64,000 nt of DNA from Calocera cornea HHB12733. Lineage: Eukaryota; Basidiomycota; Dacrymycetes; Dacrymycetales; Dacrymycetaceae. This document shows positions 19,205 to 31,435 of this stretch, piece after piece; positions within the stretch are counted from its first letter, which is position 1, and each line of letters begins with the position of its first letter. Position numbers and translations under genes: made by a program. The stretch spans positions 218,901 through 282,900 of the forward strand of contig KV423930.1 in NCBI GenBank assembly GCA_001632435.1, in the 5' to 3' direction. Below the pieces are notes generated by a model. That model searched no databases. It saw only the letters and a program-made list of their open reading frames with translations, and was not told the DNA's origin.

Positions 19205-19791
19205 GCCGCCGGCCACACATCGTGTGACTGGCACAACTCGTTATATGCCTCTGCGCTGAGGCTCCTCGGCCGGCATAGTCTGGGCTGGGCTGGGCTGGTC
19301 CTCGGTGCATGGACTGCGAGGTAGCGGCGCCGGGTTGAAGAAGCTAAAGGAGATGACGACGCATGACGGACTGATGATGATATTTATTGTACTACGCGCA
19401 TCAGTTCTATAAGCTACACACGACCCGCTCCTACAGCTACATTGTTCGCGATGCGAAAATCAAAAGGATTACCATGGCCCCGGCCCTGTTCCCCCGCGCT
19501 TCCTTCCCTCCTGGCTGCTTTCTTCCTGCATGGATGAGCGCGATGGATGTGCTGGATCGGGAATCGAGCGCCCACCCTGGATCACAGGCAATGTAATTTA
19601 CATTGCATTGGCGCCCGGGCCCTGAGACCTCTTGCCTTATCTAGCCCTACCCGGGAGGACGACCCGCCAGCATGTCGTGCCTCCTCCCTCTCCCTCTCCC
19701 TCCCCCCCTCCCCGTCCCCTATACGCCCACGCCCTCCCCCCGCACCGCAGCGCCGGAGCGCACAGAGTAACACGTACTGTAGAGCAGCGCG
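19205..19791. other. Intergenic, gene not seen
   Basis: 3'-UTR-like DNA with a repeated GGGCTGGGCT word (19,283-19,300), then CT-rich promoter-like DNA (19,680-19,740: CTCCCTCTCCCTC) before the next ATG. Confidence 0.4.
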
Positions 19792-21002
19792 ATGGGCGAA
19801 GTGCGGCCCAAAGTCGCGCACCCGACGGCGTACGGCGGCCAGGCCCCACACACGCAGTGGCACGAGTACCCCTCGGGCCTCATCGACCTCTCCCGCCCCG
19901 CCGGCGGCATATCCAGCTCTCCCACTGGGCCGCCGCTGGAGGAGGGCAGCGGGTGCTTTGAGCTGCGCGTGGAAGGGCAGAGGAGGGTACGGGTAAGCGC
20001 GCGCGCGGCGGCCCTCGTCGTGGTCGATATGCAGAAGTGCGTTGCCGTCCCCTTCCCTTCCCTTCCCCCGCCCCTCCCCCAGCCTCTCCCGGGAGAGCAG
20101 CCATGCTGACCGGGCGCTCCTGCTACTGCAGCTTCTTCCTACTCCCCTCCCTCTGCGCCCACCCGCAGGGGCTCGCCTGCGTCAGCCCGATCCTCACCGT
20201 CGCCCGGCACCTGCGCAGCATGGGCGTGCGCATCGTCTGGCTGTGCGTCCCCTTCTCTTCCTGCTCCCCCTCTTTCACGGTTCGTGGGAGGGCGCAGGGC
20301 TGATGCGGGTGCAGGAACTGGGGCCTGGACGAGCGGAGCAGCGTGCCCCCGGCGCTGGAGAGGGAGTTCAAGCTCACTGCTCGGGCGGCTGGTGCGGCCT
20401 CGGCTGGCCCTGGCCCTGGCCCGGCAGCGGCAGCAGGGTTCGGCGCTGACCTCGGCCCAGCGCTCGGCAAGCTGCTGTACAAGCGGGAGCCCAACTCGCA
20501 GCTGTACGGCCCGCTGCAAGCGGAGTACGAAGGGAATAGCGCGCAGGACTGGTGGGTCGTTAAGGAGAGGATGAGCGGGCTTTGGGGGGACGGGGGGGAG
20601 CTCGCGAGCAGGCTCGACGCGGAGGGGAGGAGGACGCTTTTCTTTGCGCGGGTGAATGCGGACCAGGTCCGTCGTCCTTCTTTCTACCCTCTTCCGCTGG
20701 AGACCCTCCAGCGGGGGAAGGTTCTGTGGGGCCACACTGATGCGCGCGTGTGCGTTCGGGACAGTCCGTGAGCAGCACCATCGTCGACGCCTTCGCACTG
20801 GGGTACGACGTGCTCGCGCTCAGCGACTGCATCGGCACGACCAGCCCGGGGAAGGCAAAGGACCAGATCATGTTCAACATGCTGCATGTGCGTCGTTTCC
20901 TGCAGTGCGTTGCTATGTGGGTGGGAGGCTGATGGGCGGGGAGCACAGGAGTATGGGTTCGTCACGGATTCGGAGACTGTTGCGGGGACGAAGCTTGCGT
21001 GA
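19792..21002 (+). CDS. Isochorismatase-fold cysteine-hydrolase family protein with Cys-to-Ser active-site change
   Basis: The exons join to an alpha/beta hydrolase of the isochorismatase/nicotinamidase superfamily. ALVVVDMQNFFL spans an intron (donor at about 20,037) and carries the catalytic Asp. SMGVRIVWLNWGLDE crosses another intron. DWWVVKERMSGLW has the catalytic Lys. After the DQ at 20,667 an intron leads to SVSSTIVDAFALGYDV, followed by LSDCIGTTSPGKAK and EYGFVTDSETVAGTKLA then TGA. In relatives the residue after DQ is the nucleophilic Cys (DQCV); here the codon is TCC, Ser. That argues against amidase chemistry. True isochorismatases manage without this Cys, so vinyl-ether hydrolysis or a dead enzyme are both possible. 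The start at 19,792 is the first ATG in frame. Confidence 0.8.
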
Positions 21003-21309
21003 GGTGAGATGAGGGGGGCGCGAGGGGTTGTCACAGTGTGCAGTGCGCGGGGGCGTGGACGGGGTATCGACATATCGTTATTGGTGTAATAGTGAAGGCT
21101 AGATTATACAGTGGGGCGAATCTAGATGGCATTGTTAGACTCTGTCGGACCCTGTGAGTCATTGTCGGCCGGGACGTCATCGATATCCTCGGCTTCCTAC
21201 TTTGTTTCCCCGCATTCCCCGGGTCACCCTTCTCCTCACCGCCGCCGTCTCCAGTCATGCTGCCATGAACATTGTCTAATCTGCCAGTCGCCACAGCCCC
21301 AGCCAACGC

Positions 21310-24300
21310 ATGGCCGCTCTACACCTACAGCCCCACACCATGGACGCCGACGACGTGTCCAACACCCCTCGGCCCCGGGGCCAGCGCCGACGTCGCGCGC
21401 TCACCGTCCCTCGCCTCCTCCTCCTCACCGCCCTAACCCTCCTCCTCACCCTCTGCCTCCTGGCCACTGTCTGGCCCCTCAAAGGGGCAAGGCGTGCTCT
21501 CCTCCCTCCCTCACCACTGAACAGCGTAGCCCACGGGAAATACTCGTACGACACCTCCCTCTGCCCCGGTGCGCCCTCCCCCTCCCGCGCCGTGAGCGTT
21601 GCTGACCATCCGCGTGGGTAGGATACAACCTCACCGGCCTCTCGCGCACCCCCACCGGCCTCTCGGGCACCCTCTCCCTCGCCGGACCGGCATGCAACGC
21701 CTACGGCACGGACGTCCCCCTCCTCTCCCTCCAGATCGACCACCTCAACCGGGACACCGTCAAGATCCTCATCTCCTCCGCCTCCGCCAGCACGGGGGAC
21801 TACCCGATCCCCGCCTCCCTCCTCCCGCGCCCACCCCCCAGCTCATCAGAAGAGGAGAGCAACCTCGTCGTGAAGTGGACGGACGCGCCGTGGGGGGTGA
21901 GCGTCTACCGCAAGGGGGAGGAGGGCGGGCTGCCGCTGTTCAGCACTGAACGGCGATACCTGCCTGAGGAGCCCATCCCGCCGGTCGAGGGTATGGACGA
22001 GTCGACAGCTCTGAGGGGGTTCAACCTAGTGTACGAGGACCAATACGTGCAGGTCCGCCCATTCCCTTCTCGTCCTCGCCACTGCCTCAGCCCGAGCCCC
22101 GAACCGTCTAGCTAACCCCTCCCCCCGCAGCTCACCACCCCGCTCCCGCCTAACGCGAACATCTACGGCCTAGGCGAGGCCATCTCCCCCAGCGGCTTCA
22201 GGCGCGACCCGGACGCGACGGTCGGGACGGACTGGGCGCGGGACGCGGCCGACCCGGTGGGGGAGAACATGTATGGCGTGCAGCCGTTCTGGGTTGAGCA
22301 CCGGCTGTCTCCCGGGGTGGCTGCCTCTGCTGCCGGTTCCGGTTCCCCTGCTGGGTCTTCCGGGCCCGGGGAGCAAGGCGCGCATAGCGGCGAGTCGGCG
22401 CGCACCTGGCGAACGCACGGCGTGTTCCTGGCCTCCCCCGCAGGGGCCGACTACCTCCTCCGCCCGCACGTCCTCGAATGGCGCCTCCTGCGCGGCCCGC
22501 TCGAGCTCTACGTCTTTGCGGGCCCCGGGCCGGGGGAGGTGCTGGCCCAGTATGCGCAGGTGGTGGGAAGGCCGGCGATGATCCCCCTTTGGGCGCTGGG
22601 GTTCCATCTGTGCAGATGGGGGTGGGAGGTGCGTTTACGTTGCGTGGTTTCTTCTGGCTTGCTCGGGCTGGCACTTGGGGATTGGGGCTGATGCTGATGC
22701 TGATGCTGATGCTGATGCTGATGCGTGTTGGTGGTACATAGACGGTCAACGAGACGCGGGAGCAGGTCACGAGGATGCGCGAGGCCAACATCCCGCTCGA
22801 GGCGATATGGAACGATATCGACCTGTGCGTGCGCCCCTCCCTCCTTGCTCTTCCCACGCCGTAGGAGATGCTGATGCGGGGCGCAGGTACACGGCCTACC
22901 GGGACTTCACGGCGGACGAGGTGTCCTACCCCGCGGAGGAGATGCGCGCGTTCATCCGCCAGCTGGGGGCGAACGACCAGCACTATGTCCCCATTGTGGA
23001 TGCTGCTATTGCGAAGGTTGTCAATTCCTCCGATCTCGTACGTCCTTCTCAAGTCGATGCTCGGACATCACTGATGCTCTGTGTGCGGGTGCGGCAGTAC
23101 GACCCCTACACGCACGGCGCCGAGCTGGACGTGTTCATCAAGAACCCCGACGGGAGCGAGTACGTCGGCCAGGTCTGGCCGGGGTACACCGTCTTTCCCG
23201 ACTGGTACGCGCGCAACACTGCAGACTGGTGAGCCCCTTCCCCTCCGGTCGCCCCCGGGTAGAACAGCGCTGATGAGGTGTGGATGACGCAGGTGGACGG
23301 GGGCGCTGCGGGCTTGGTTTGAGAGTGGGGTGGAGTTCTCGGGCATCTGGTTGGATATGAACGAGGCGAGCAGCTTTTGTGATGGCTCTTGGTCCGTCTC
23401 TCCATCCCTTCTTTACATGCCAAGGCTCCTAATGCAGCTGGAACAGCGGCTCGCGCAGGGACATCTCCAACACAACCCCTCCGTTCATCCTCCCCGGCCT
23501 GCCGGGCAACCCCATCACCACCTTCCCGGAGGGGTACAACGCCAGCATCTGGGGCAACTCCGGCAACATCAGCGTGAACGGCACGCTCACGTACGGGAAC
23601 GACGGGCCTGGCACGGGCCTGGGCAGGCGCAGCCCCGAGGGGGACGAGGTGAACAACCCCCCCTACGCGGTGCATAATGGCGAGGATCGGCTGTCGGTGC
23701 ACACCCTGGCGACGAACGCGACGCACGCGGATGGCACGCTGGAGCTGGTGGCGCACAATCTTTGGGGCAGTGAGTGCCTTGCTCCGCACCCTTCTGGAAG
23801 CGCTACTGATGCCGGGTTGTGGTGTAGTCATGGAAGAGCAAGCGACGTACAACACCCTGTTGGAGATGTTCCCCGGCAAACGACCGTTCATCATCTCCCG
23901 CTCTACGTTCGCGGGCTCGGGCAAGTGGACGGGCCACTGGGTATGCCTTTCAGTGTTATTGTGATGTGGCATCGTCTGATGATGGCGGTAGCTGGGTGAC
24001 AACTACTCACTGTGGGAGTATCTGTATCTATCTATTCAGGGCGTGCTGCAGTTCCAGTTCTTCATGATCCCGATGGTACGTCCTCGGACTTTTTGGGGTC
24101 GAAAATAACTGGCTGACTCAACGCGCTAGGTTGGCGCGGACACCTGGTAAGACTTTCGCTCTGTATCTACAGGACTTGATTAACCTTCCGTCACTAGTGG
24201 CTTCGGTGGCAACACAGGTACGATCCCGCTTTCGCAGGCATCGATAGTGCAGCGCTGATATCCTGACTCCACAGATGAGGAGTTGTGCAACCGTTGGATG

Positions 24301-25226
24301 CAGATGGCCGCATTCACGCCGTTCTACCGGAATCACAACGTCATGGGTGCCATTCCGCAAGAGCCATACAGATGGTTTTCTGTTGCGGAGGCGTCTCGCA
24401 TTGCGATCGCCGCCCGCTATACTCTCTTACCGTATTGGGTAAGCCCGTGGTTGATGTAGATGGAGCTCATGGCTGAGGTGTCACGCAGTACACGCTCTTT
24501 GCCAATGCGACGCTATACGGTCTTCCAACTGTCCGTCCGCTCTGGTACGAGTTCCCGCAGGAACCAGAGCTGTTCGGCATCGACCGGCAATTCATGGTCG
24601 GGCCATCGATTCTCGTAACACCTGTCCTGACACCGAACGCGAGCCAAGTGGAGGGGATCTTCCCTGGCCGAGGCAATGTGACTTGGTTTGACTGGTGGAC
24701 TCATGCATCTGTGAACGCCACCGCAGGAGGGAACACAACGCTAGACGCACCGCTATCGCATATCAACGTTCACATTCGTGAGGGCAGTGTGCTGCTGCTG
24801 CACGACCAGCCTGGATATACGACGACCGAGACGAGGAACGGGCCATACTCTCTCTTGATTGCTTTCGACCAGAACTATGCAGCGTATGGCAGTGCTTACG
24901 TCGACGACGGCATCTCTTGGCCGACGGGTGATTCGACAACACTGACTTTCACGACAACGGACGGGACGCTCCGAGCGAAGCATTCTGGGAACTTCACCAT
25001 CGACCAGAAGGTAGAAACCATCATCTTGCTGGGCGTACCACCTATCTATTATTCCGAAGGGCAGCCAAACTTCTACAAGCTGCTCGTCAATGGCTACGAG
25101 TGCCTTGGTCCCGTCGACTACAGTGATGACATCAAGGAGATGCGCGCTTCTGGCTGTTCTCTTGACCTCAACGATGGGTTTACAGTACAGCTAAGCCCGA
25201 GCCCATCGAGCGTTGTGGAGAGATGA
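21310..25226 (+). CDS. Glycoside hydrolase family 31 alpha-glucosidase, membrane-anchored
   Basis: It hydrolyses terminal alpha-glucosidic bonds (maltose-type or related glycans), probably at the cell surface. The N-terminus has RRRRALTVP followed by a hydrophobic stretch (LLLLTALTLLLTLCLLATVW), a type II signal anchor. Then come the N-terminal GH31 domain (LPPNANIYGLGEAISPSG), GFHLCRWGWE spliced to TVNETREQV, WNDIDLY..., the nucleophile motif GIWLDMNEAS, RSTFAGSGKWTGHW spliced to LGDNYSLW (acid/base Asp), GADTCGFGG, TPFYRNHN, and the C-terminal beta domains, with stop at 25,224-25,226. At least ten short introns are visible. The ATG at 21,310 or 21,340 could start; both precede the anchor. 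Codon usage changes sharply near 24,000. Confidence 0.9.
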
Positions 25227-25747
25227 GCAGTATCGTACGAAGGCAGCTCGGCTGGTCGTGTTGTGACATAACAATGGGAGGCATGGATGCAGTACACTGT
25301 ATCGATAGTTTAACTGCGTGAATCTATGAAGATCGCCTCATCCCCCTCTTTGGACGACGTTCAGCATACCTTGTATCCTCGCTTCGGAGTGATCTGAGAT
25401 TGACACGATTGACAGAATGAGAGCGGCCAGACACAGGGTACCATTGGGTATGAAATGGAGAAGATATACAAGAAGATGCGAGCCACCGACTCTGATATGC
25501 TACACGATTCGCGCCCGATGTGGACGACCATTACAGTGGTTTGTAATTACAGACATGCTGAGGAGAGACGAAAAAAGGCTCGTCAAGTATGCCGACACCA
25601 GATTAATGGAGATGAGAAGGTGAAGAGATAGAGGAAACACTATCGGAACGAACTATTTTGATGCTGCTGGATGTGCAGCTATGTGCGATTGGGAGCCTTG
25701 GATATGAGAGCGGTGTGATGGCTGGCAGATGACTGTCTAGTCATCAA
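25227..25747. other. Intergenic between convergent genes
   Basis: No gene seen. Moderately AT-rich 3' regions of the GH31 gene and of the minus-strand zinc-finger gene. Confidence 0.45.
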
Positions 25748-28175
25748 TTATTGCTGAGAACTGGAGAAGGAGAGATAGTCGTCTATGTTGACCCCCATGT
25801 CCAGGTCCGGCGGAGGTGGCGACTGATGGAGAGTATTAAGGATCGGCACGTTGAGATCATCCGAAAGCGAGCTGTACCCATTGCCCGACCAGATGTCGTT
25901 CGGTGCCTCGTCGTAGTAGCCCATGTCGGGTACCAGCATTGGACTGACGGGCTTTCGTTGAAGAGGTGACGAGAGGTGAGCTTCGGGAACGATGGGCGCT
26001 GAAAAAGATCCAGGCGTGATGAGGGTGGCGGAATCCGAAGTGTATTCTTCCGATGCTGGCCTGCCAGATCTGGCACCGTGCCGTTCAGAGGCAGGTTGAA
26101 GCAATGGCGTCTTCGGAGTATCCGGGAGGAAAAGAGGATCCTCAAGCACGATATCGACATCGGCCACTGTAGGATCCGATGCGGCTGGTGCAGATGCGGT
26201 ACTAAGGATCGGTACGGTCGGCACCGGAGATGTAGAGGGGTTCAGGGTAATCGGGGTCCCCGTTCGCTCGATGTCCATCAGTTCGTGCTCCTCGTCGTTG
26301 TCAGATAGAATCTCGATGACCTCGACCTGCGAAGGCTGGTCGTCTTGGTCGTCCTGTGAGGCATCACCACCGCGAACGGGCAGCCCGCCACCGAGCACCC
26401 CGCCCCCTTCCACAACGAAACCATTATTTCGAAGCCACGTTTGAAGGCTGTAGCCGGTCTTCTTCTTCAGCTCTTTTGCGGTGCCGACGAACTCCCGTTT
26501 GAATCGAACCCGAGTACCCCGCTTTTCCATGCACTTGTCACAAGAGCAGAAGTCGAGGCAGACCGGGCAACTCCAGGCGGCGGACGCTTCGTCGAACTCC
26601 TGGTCATATCGGTTGTCGATACAGCTTTGGCAGTACACGTTCGGACAAGAGAAGCAGTGCATCTGCTGCGGCACGTATCTCGTGCGGCAGCTGTGACAGC
26701 CTTTTTCCGCGTTCTAGCCAAGATGTCAGCGATACGCAAAGCAACATGACGGTTGGACGTACCCTAGGTGTAAACTTGCTCGTCCTCTTCGCCTTACGCG
26801 AGGGCTTCCCGACCTTTCCGGACGTAACAATCTTCTTCGACTGGATGTGAGCAGTGGTGAGCCGGCGTTTAGCAGGGCGGTCCTCGGGCTCGTAATCATC
26901 ATCGCCGTTATCGTCATCGGGCTCGCCACCATCCCAATAGAATGGGCGCTTTGGTGGACGGACCGGAGATTCAGGTTGCACGGTCATCCGCGCGACATGA
27001 AGCCTCACTGGTGGCGGCCCTGGGGCCCGACCGCCCCACCAGCCCGTGGATGAATTAGACTTTCGCTTGGTGGCTGCCCCGGATACAGCAGTAGGAGGAT
27101 CGACAAGGGAAGCGACTCTGCCTTTCTTCTTTGCAGACTGCTTCTTTTTAGGCTGATAAGGATTGGGCCGGGGCACATAGCTGGCCAAGGGCGCAGGACG
27201 GTACTTGCCCTCCTCGCTTATGCCTGTCGCACGTCAGCGCTAGAAGAAGAAGGCGTGTGACCGCACTCACGCTCATTAACCTTCCGGTTCTTTAGATAGA
27301 CCTCGGCATTATCTGGGTTGTAGGTTCGAAAGTAAGACCCTTCAAGGGAAGTCAGCAGGTGCTCATGTCGCTACGGGACACACGCACGTTTCAACGCCGG
27401 CATCTCCACGAAGTCGAGGACAAGCCTCGTCGTCGTCCTCACTGGAGCAGCGGTAGCTGTGACGGTACGAGCGTCCGCTAAGCCTCGAACGTCGCCCTCA
27501 TCCTCGTCGGATGCTTGATCCAGCGGCAAGGGCCCGAACAGCATAACCGAAGGCGCGGCACCACGGAAAGCGCGCCGGCGAGGGAGGCGCTCTTCGTCAT
27601 CCTCGCGCTCTTTGCGCTATCAGAGCAATCAAAACGCGTAGAGTACAAGAGTATCAACTGTGCTTACCTTTAGACTGCGAGCGCTCACTGCGTAGTCGAC
27701 AGCAGCAACGGTCGCCTTCAGCGCCGCGCCCGCAGCAGGAGGCGGAGCGGACTCGAGGGGGACGAGCCTTGCGATCTTTTCGCTATCGTCATCTACGACG
27801 CGTATTTTTAGCTGTATGGTGGATTAGCAGTTCCTCTAGCAGATATAAGGCGCATATATGTACCTCCATGGAGCTTGAGTGCGCAGCCTGAACGTCGGGC
27901 TGATGGCGGACGACCGGATCTCCCAGAGACAGGGAGCGATCTCGTTCAGCAGCAGATGGAGGAGGCGACTGTACTCTGGAGGCCACTGATCGTTTCTGGA
28001 TAAGATTGAGTAGCTTGTCGAGGGGCCTGAGGGGTCGATCGTTCACAGCGGGCGCAAGTATCTCGTATATTGAAGGGGTTGCTGGTGGCGGGGGAGCGAC
28101 GACGGCGGCGCGAAGGGCGTCTGCTTTAGTCTCGGACACAACTGCGCTGCTACGATACCAGAACTTGGTCGACAT
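25748..28175 (-). CDS. 4CXXC_R1-type zinc-finger protein (CDCA7-like)
   Basis: Read from 28,175, the protein starts MSTKFWYRSSAVVSETKAD, and several short introns are visible (about 27,815-27,865, 27,617-27,670, 27,345-27,385, 27,225-27,270, 26,715-26,765). The hallmark is near 26,700-26,480: KGCHSCRTRYVPQQMHCFSC, YCQSCIDNRY, WSCPVCLDFCSCDKCMEKRG, the cysteine pattern of the zf-4CXXC_R1 domain found in CDCA7 and the MAOA repressor R1. In animals and plants CDCA7 helps recruit the HELLS/DDM1 remodeller for DNA methylation; a like role here is inference. Upstream is a basic, disordered part (AKKKGRVASL, KPSRKAKRTSK). The C-terminal third is acidic and Ser/Pro-rich (VEVIEILSDNDEEHELMDIE) and ends FSSSQQ. 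Confidence 0.8.
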
Positions 28176-28873
28176 CGTTGGTGGAGGATGGGGAGAAGAG
28201 GGGAAGACGGTGAACGGGGTGATGGAAGTGAGCAAAGGGGCGCGAAGGGGGGGATCAAGATGGGTGCTCTAATGACATTGAAAGTGGAAACCACCTCGGT
28301 CCCTAGAACAGCTAAGTGCGGAGGCGGCGGCGGAGGCAAATATAAGGGTTTCCTGCCGGCGAGACAAGGACGTCAAATAAGCAACCGTTGGCCCGCTTCC
28401 TAATGGGAGCTTTTCCTGCACAGTCATTATTCCCTCGATGCTTCACTTTGTCCGCTGACACCGGCATATCAGTATCACCGGCACCTATTATGTTAGGCGC
28501 CGAACTTTTCGCCCTCGAATGCGCTGCAAGACTCCTTTCAAAGGACGGTCCTATTCGCTTCTCGGAAAGGCGCACGTTCTGCAAGTTCATGGGCTTTTTG
28601 GGGCGATAAATTAAGGACGCCTTCCAACCCCATCCCTTGATCTGGGACCGTCCTTGACAACGAAGCGGATTTGACCAGGCCGTGTTCATGAAAACGGGCA
28701 GATTCCACTCTGTTCCCCCTCCACTTCTCCAGGATCTGCCCGTTGCCGATGCCCCGCTCCGCAACCCGCTGGCTTCTGCATGGCCACCCCGCGCAAATCA
28801 GAGCGCCTCGTCATGCCGGCCCGCGTAATGTCCGCATGCGATCCCCTACGAGCACCTTTCTGTCAGCACCGTC
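28176..28873. other. Divergent promoter region
   Basis: About 700 bp between divergent starts; only short unrelated frames. A GGCGGCGGCGGAGGC run at 28,323-28,338 lies upstream of the zinc-finger gene. No further gene supported. Confidence 0.4.
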
Positions 28874-30044
28874 ATGTCTGTATTCGATGATGAGCTGTAT
28901 GAAGCGTATGCGCGGCTGCGAAAACCACTGCCCAAGAGAGCTAGGCAATCCGTTTCTCCTCGTGCTGGCGGGAGCTCCATTCAGCGTGAGATTGGACCAG
29001 CATCCTGATGACTGTAATTGACTTTCAACCAGCACGGGCACAAAAACCCGCAGTGGACCCCGTCGAGGCATTGATTCTCGCAGCATTGGAAGAACCTGGG
29101 GAGAGCCTGACCAGCCCCACTGCGGAAGACCAGGCAAAGGAACCTCGTCCGAAAAAGGTACTACGACTCCGCAACAAGGGCCCTATATTCGGAACGCCTG
29201 GTACGGCTCATTGATACGCCTAAGTAGTGACTGCTAAGTTGGTTTACAGTGCCATCCTTCCAGTTTGGCCATCAAGCGTCGACCTCATTCACGTTTGATG
29301 CTCTATCCGCAGCGCTCGAGGAGGTTGAACAAGAGAATAAGCCGGTGACATCTCCCACCAAGTCAGAGACACGTAAGCGTCCAGTTGTTGTCCTGGCACA
29401 GATCTCGCTGAGATAGAAACACAGCGCCCGAAGATGAGGAGGACGACCTCTACATCCCTCCGGAGACTACAGGTCCTCTAACGCAAGCCGAGCAAGACAC
29501 GCTCGATGCGCTAGATCGACTGCTCGCCTATCCACCGATGCCACCACCCCCGCCCAGAGCGATATCTTCACCACCTACTCAACCTCTCGATTTCCCTGCA
29601 TTTGACCCCTCGCAGCCACCGGAACGACGAAGGGCGGATGCGGGGGACGTCAAGCCGGCGACCTCCTTGCCGGAAGATCCGGAGTTCAAGGAGGTGAAAC
29701 TCGCCGCACAAGCTTGGAAGCCGGGGACGATCTCCCCACTCTTCAAGCGACAAGCCAATGTCCCGCAAGCTGAGGGCAAGTCTTCCGAAAGCCCATTACC
29801 GAAGCGTGAAGCTCTTGTGTTGAAGGACGACGAAGAGCTGCTCTGGACTGATGAAGACAGCGATGACGAGGATGACGAAGTTACGCCGACGTCGCGATCT
29901 CCCGCTAACTTGTTCGGCGGCGTGCAGAAAGATACCGAGACTGGGGCGGGCTCCCTTAATGTATCGCTGGTGAGAAGCACTGCGGTGGGCGACAACGATG
30001 ACGAGGCTGTTTGGAACAGGAGTGTGATGAAGGAAGCTGAGTAG
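28874..30044 (+). CDS. Acidic, proline-rich protein of unknown function, 340 residues
   Basis: I do not recognise it. Four exons (28,874-28,985; 29,033-29,200; 29,250-29,372; 29,425-30,044) give an exact 341 codons including TAG. It starts MSVFDDELYEAYARLRKPLP. The middle has PTKSETPPEDEEDDLYIPPE and a PPMPPPPPRA run. The C-terminal part has KEVKLAAQAWKPGTISPLFK and an acidic patch (LLWTDEDSDDEDDEV), ending VWNRSVMKEAE. Composition is mostly disordered, apart from the N-terminal helix and the AAQAWKPGTISPLF segment, which look like short conserved binding motifs. No localisation signal seen. It is tail-to-tail with PCNA, stops about 190 bp apart. Confidence 0.7.
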
Positions 30045-30234
30045 AGATATTGAGACCTCTCATGTACCGCAGCATAGAGCTTCGCGACATGTGATACCAT
30101 GCAGAACAGATTGTATAGGACTGGGTTGGCGCGGAACTACTCCCGAAAAGACAGTAGATTATGACACAAGGAGTGAGATATGTACTACGTATGCATGTTG
30201 CTCCCCCCCATATCAGCAAGACAGCTCGCGCCGA

Positions 30235-31435
30235 TCACTCATCGCCGATCTTCGGTGCCAGGTAGTACCGGACGCTGCCCTGCTCGAACTTGTACTCGAC
30301 GAGGAGCGGGACGTCGCTGCTCATGGAAAGGGTGACTCTCGAGGAGAGCGAGGCGGACTTGGCGAAGTTGACCAGGTACTTGAGCGAGAAGGTCAGGGCA
30401 ACGTGCTGGTTCAGCGTGATGTAGACCTTGTCGTCCGACTCCTCCTTTTCCTGCGGTATGGTCAGTAACATTGAAAGGGCAGCGAAAAAGAGCAGAAAGT
30501 ACCTTGCGCTGCTTCTTGGCAGGGCCAGACTTCTGCTTCTTCTTGCGCTTCTTGCCCTCTTCCTCATCGTCCTCGTCATCATCATCTTCGTCCTCGTCCT
30601 CCTCATCCTTCTGCTGCTTGACCTCCTGGATCTCATCATCATCATCGTCCTCCTCCTTGACGTCCTCGTCCTCATCGTCCTCGTTCTTCTCCTTCTTGAC
30701 CTTCTTGATCCCGTTCTCCTTCTTGGCTTTGCTAGAACCGCCGTCAGCCTTAGCGACCGCCGCGCGGCCAGCGCTCTTCAGGAGGACGCTGCCGTTCGCG
30801 CTCTCGCCGTCAGCAGAGAAACGGACGCCATCCTTGCTGGCCTCGACCTTGACGGACTCGCCGAGGGAGGACAGGTTGCGGCATATGTTGGAGAACTCGC
30901 CGGAAGGGAGGGAGATGGTCGCGTCATACTGCGTGTCGGGGATACCAAGATGGTCCTGGTCGATGTCCATGAGCTTCATATCGTACTCGCCGGTCCTGTC
31001 GGTGGCTACGCGCAGGTCAGAGCAGTGGCATCAGAAAATCCTCAACCGCACTCACTCGTGTTCTCGAAGAGCAAATGCAGAGAGTCGGCATTATCGCTCG
31101 CCTTGAGCTGAACCTCGTCATCGTCCCGTGCGCACTTCATGACCTTCGTCAAGCTCGCGAGGTTAACGCCGAGGGGCATCGGCCGATCACAGCGGTACTC
31201 GGTGAAGCCATCCGCCTGGAGCTCGACGGCAACGAGCGCGACGTGCGAGTTGTCCATCGCCTGGAGCTTGAGGCCCTCTTCGTCGCACTCGAAGTTGGCA
31301 TCCGTCACGAGCTCCTTGATCGCTGGGAGGTCGCAGTGCGTGAGTCAACGGGGGACGCGACGCGACGCTGGAGATGTACACACCATCAAGGAGCTTTTTG
31401 AGGATAGAGGCTTGCTGGAGACGAGCTTCTAACAT
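30235..31435 (-). CDS. PCNA: Proliferating cell nuclear antigen with a ~90-residue charged insertion
   Basis: The sliding clamp for replicative polymerases. It starts at 31,435 ([19 protein letters not shown]; intron) and continues [40 protein letters not shown], an intron near 31,005-31,055, [40 protein letters not shown]. Past an intron (30,451-30,502) are [40 protein letters not shown] and the C-terminal [12 protein letters not shown] (TGA 30,235-30,237). Canonical PCNA has about 260 residues. Here, between NGSVLLKS and [13 protein letters not shown], roughly 90 extra residues are present: alternating Lys-rich and Asp/Glu-rich blocks (KKVKKEK, a long D/E run, GKKRKKKQK). The insert stays in frame and lies in the loop that in other PCNAs carries a short acidic turn. 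Confidence 0.93.

Noticed and set aside
22688..22725. GATGCT hexamer run
   Set aside because: Lies in an intron-sized stretch of the GH31 gene; a short simple repeat without further meaning.
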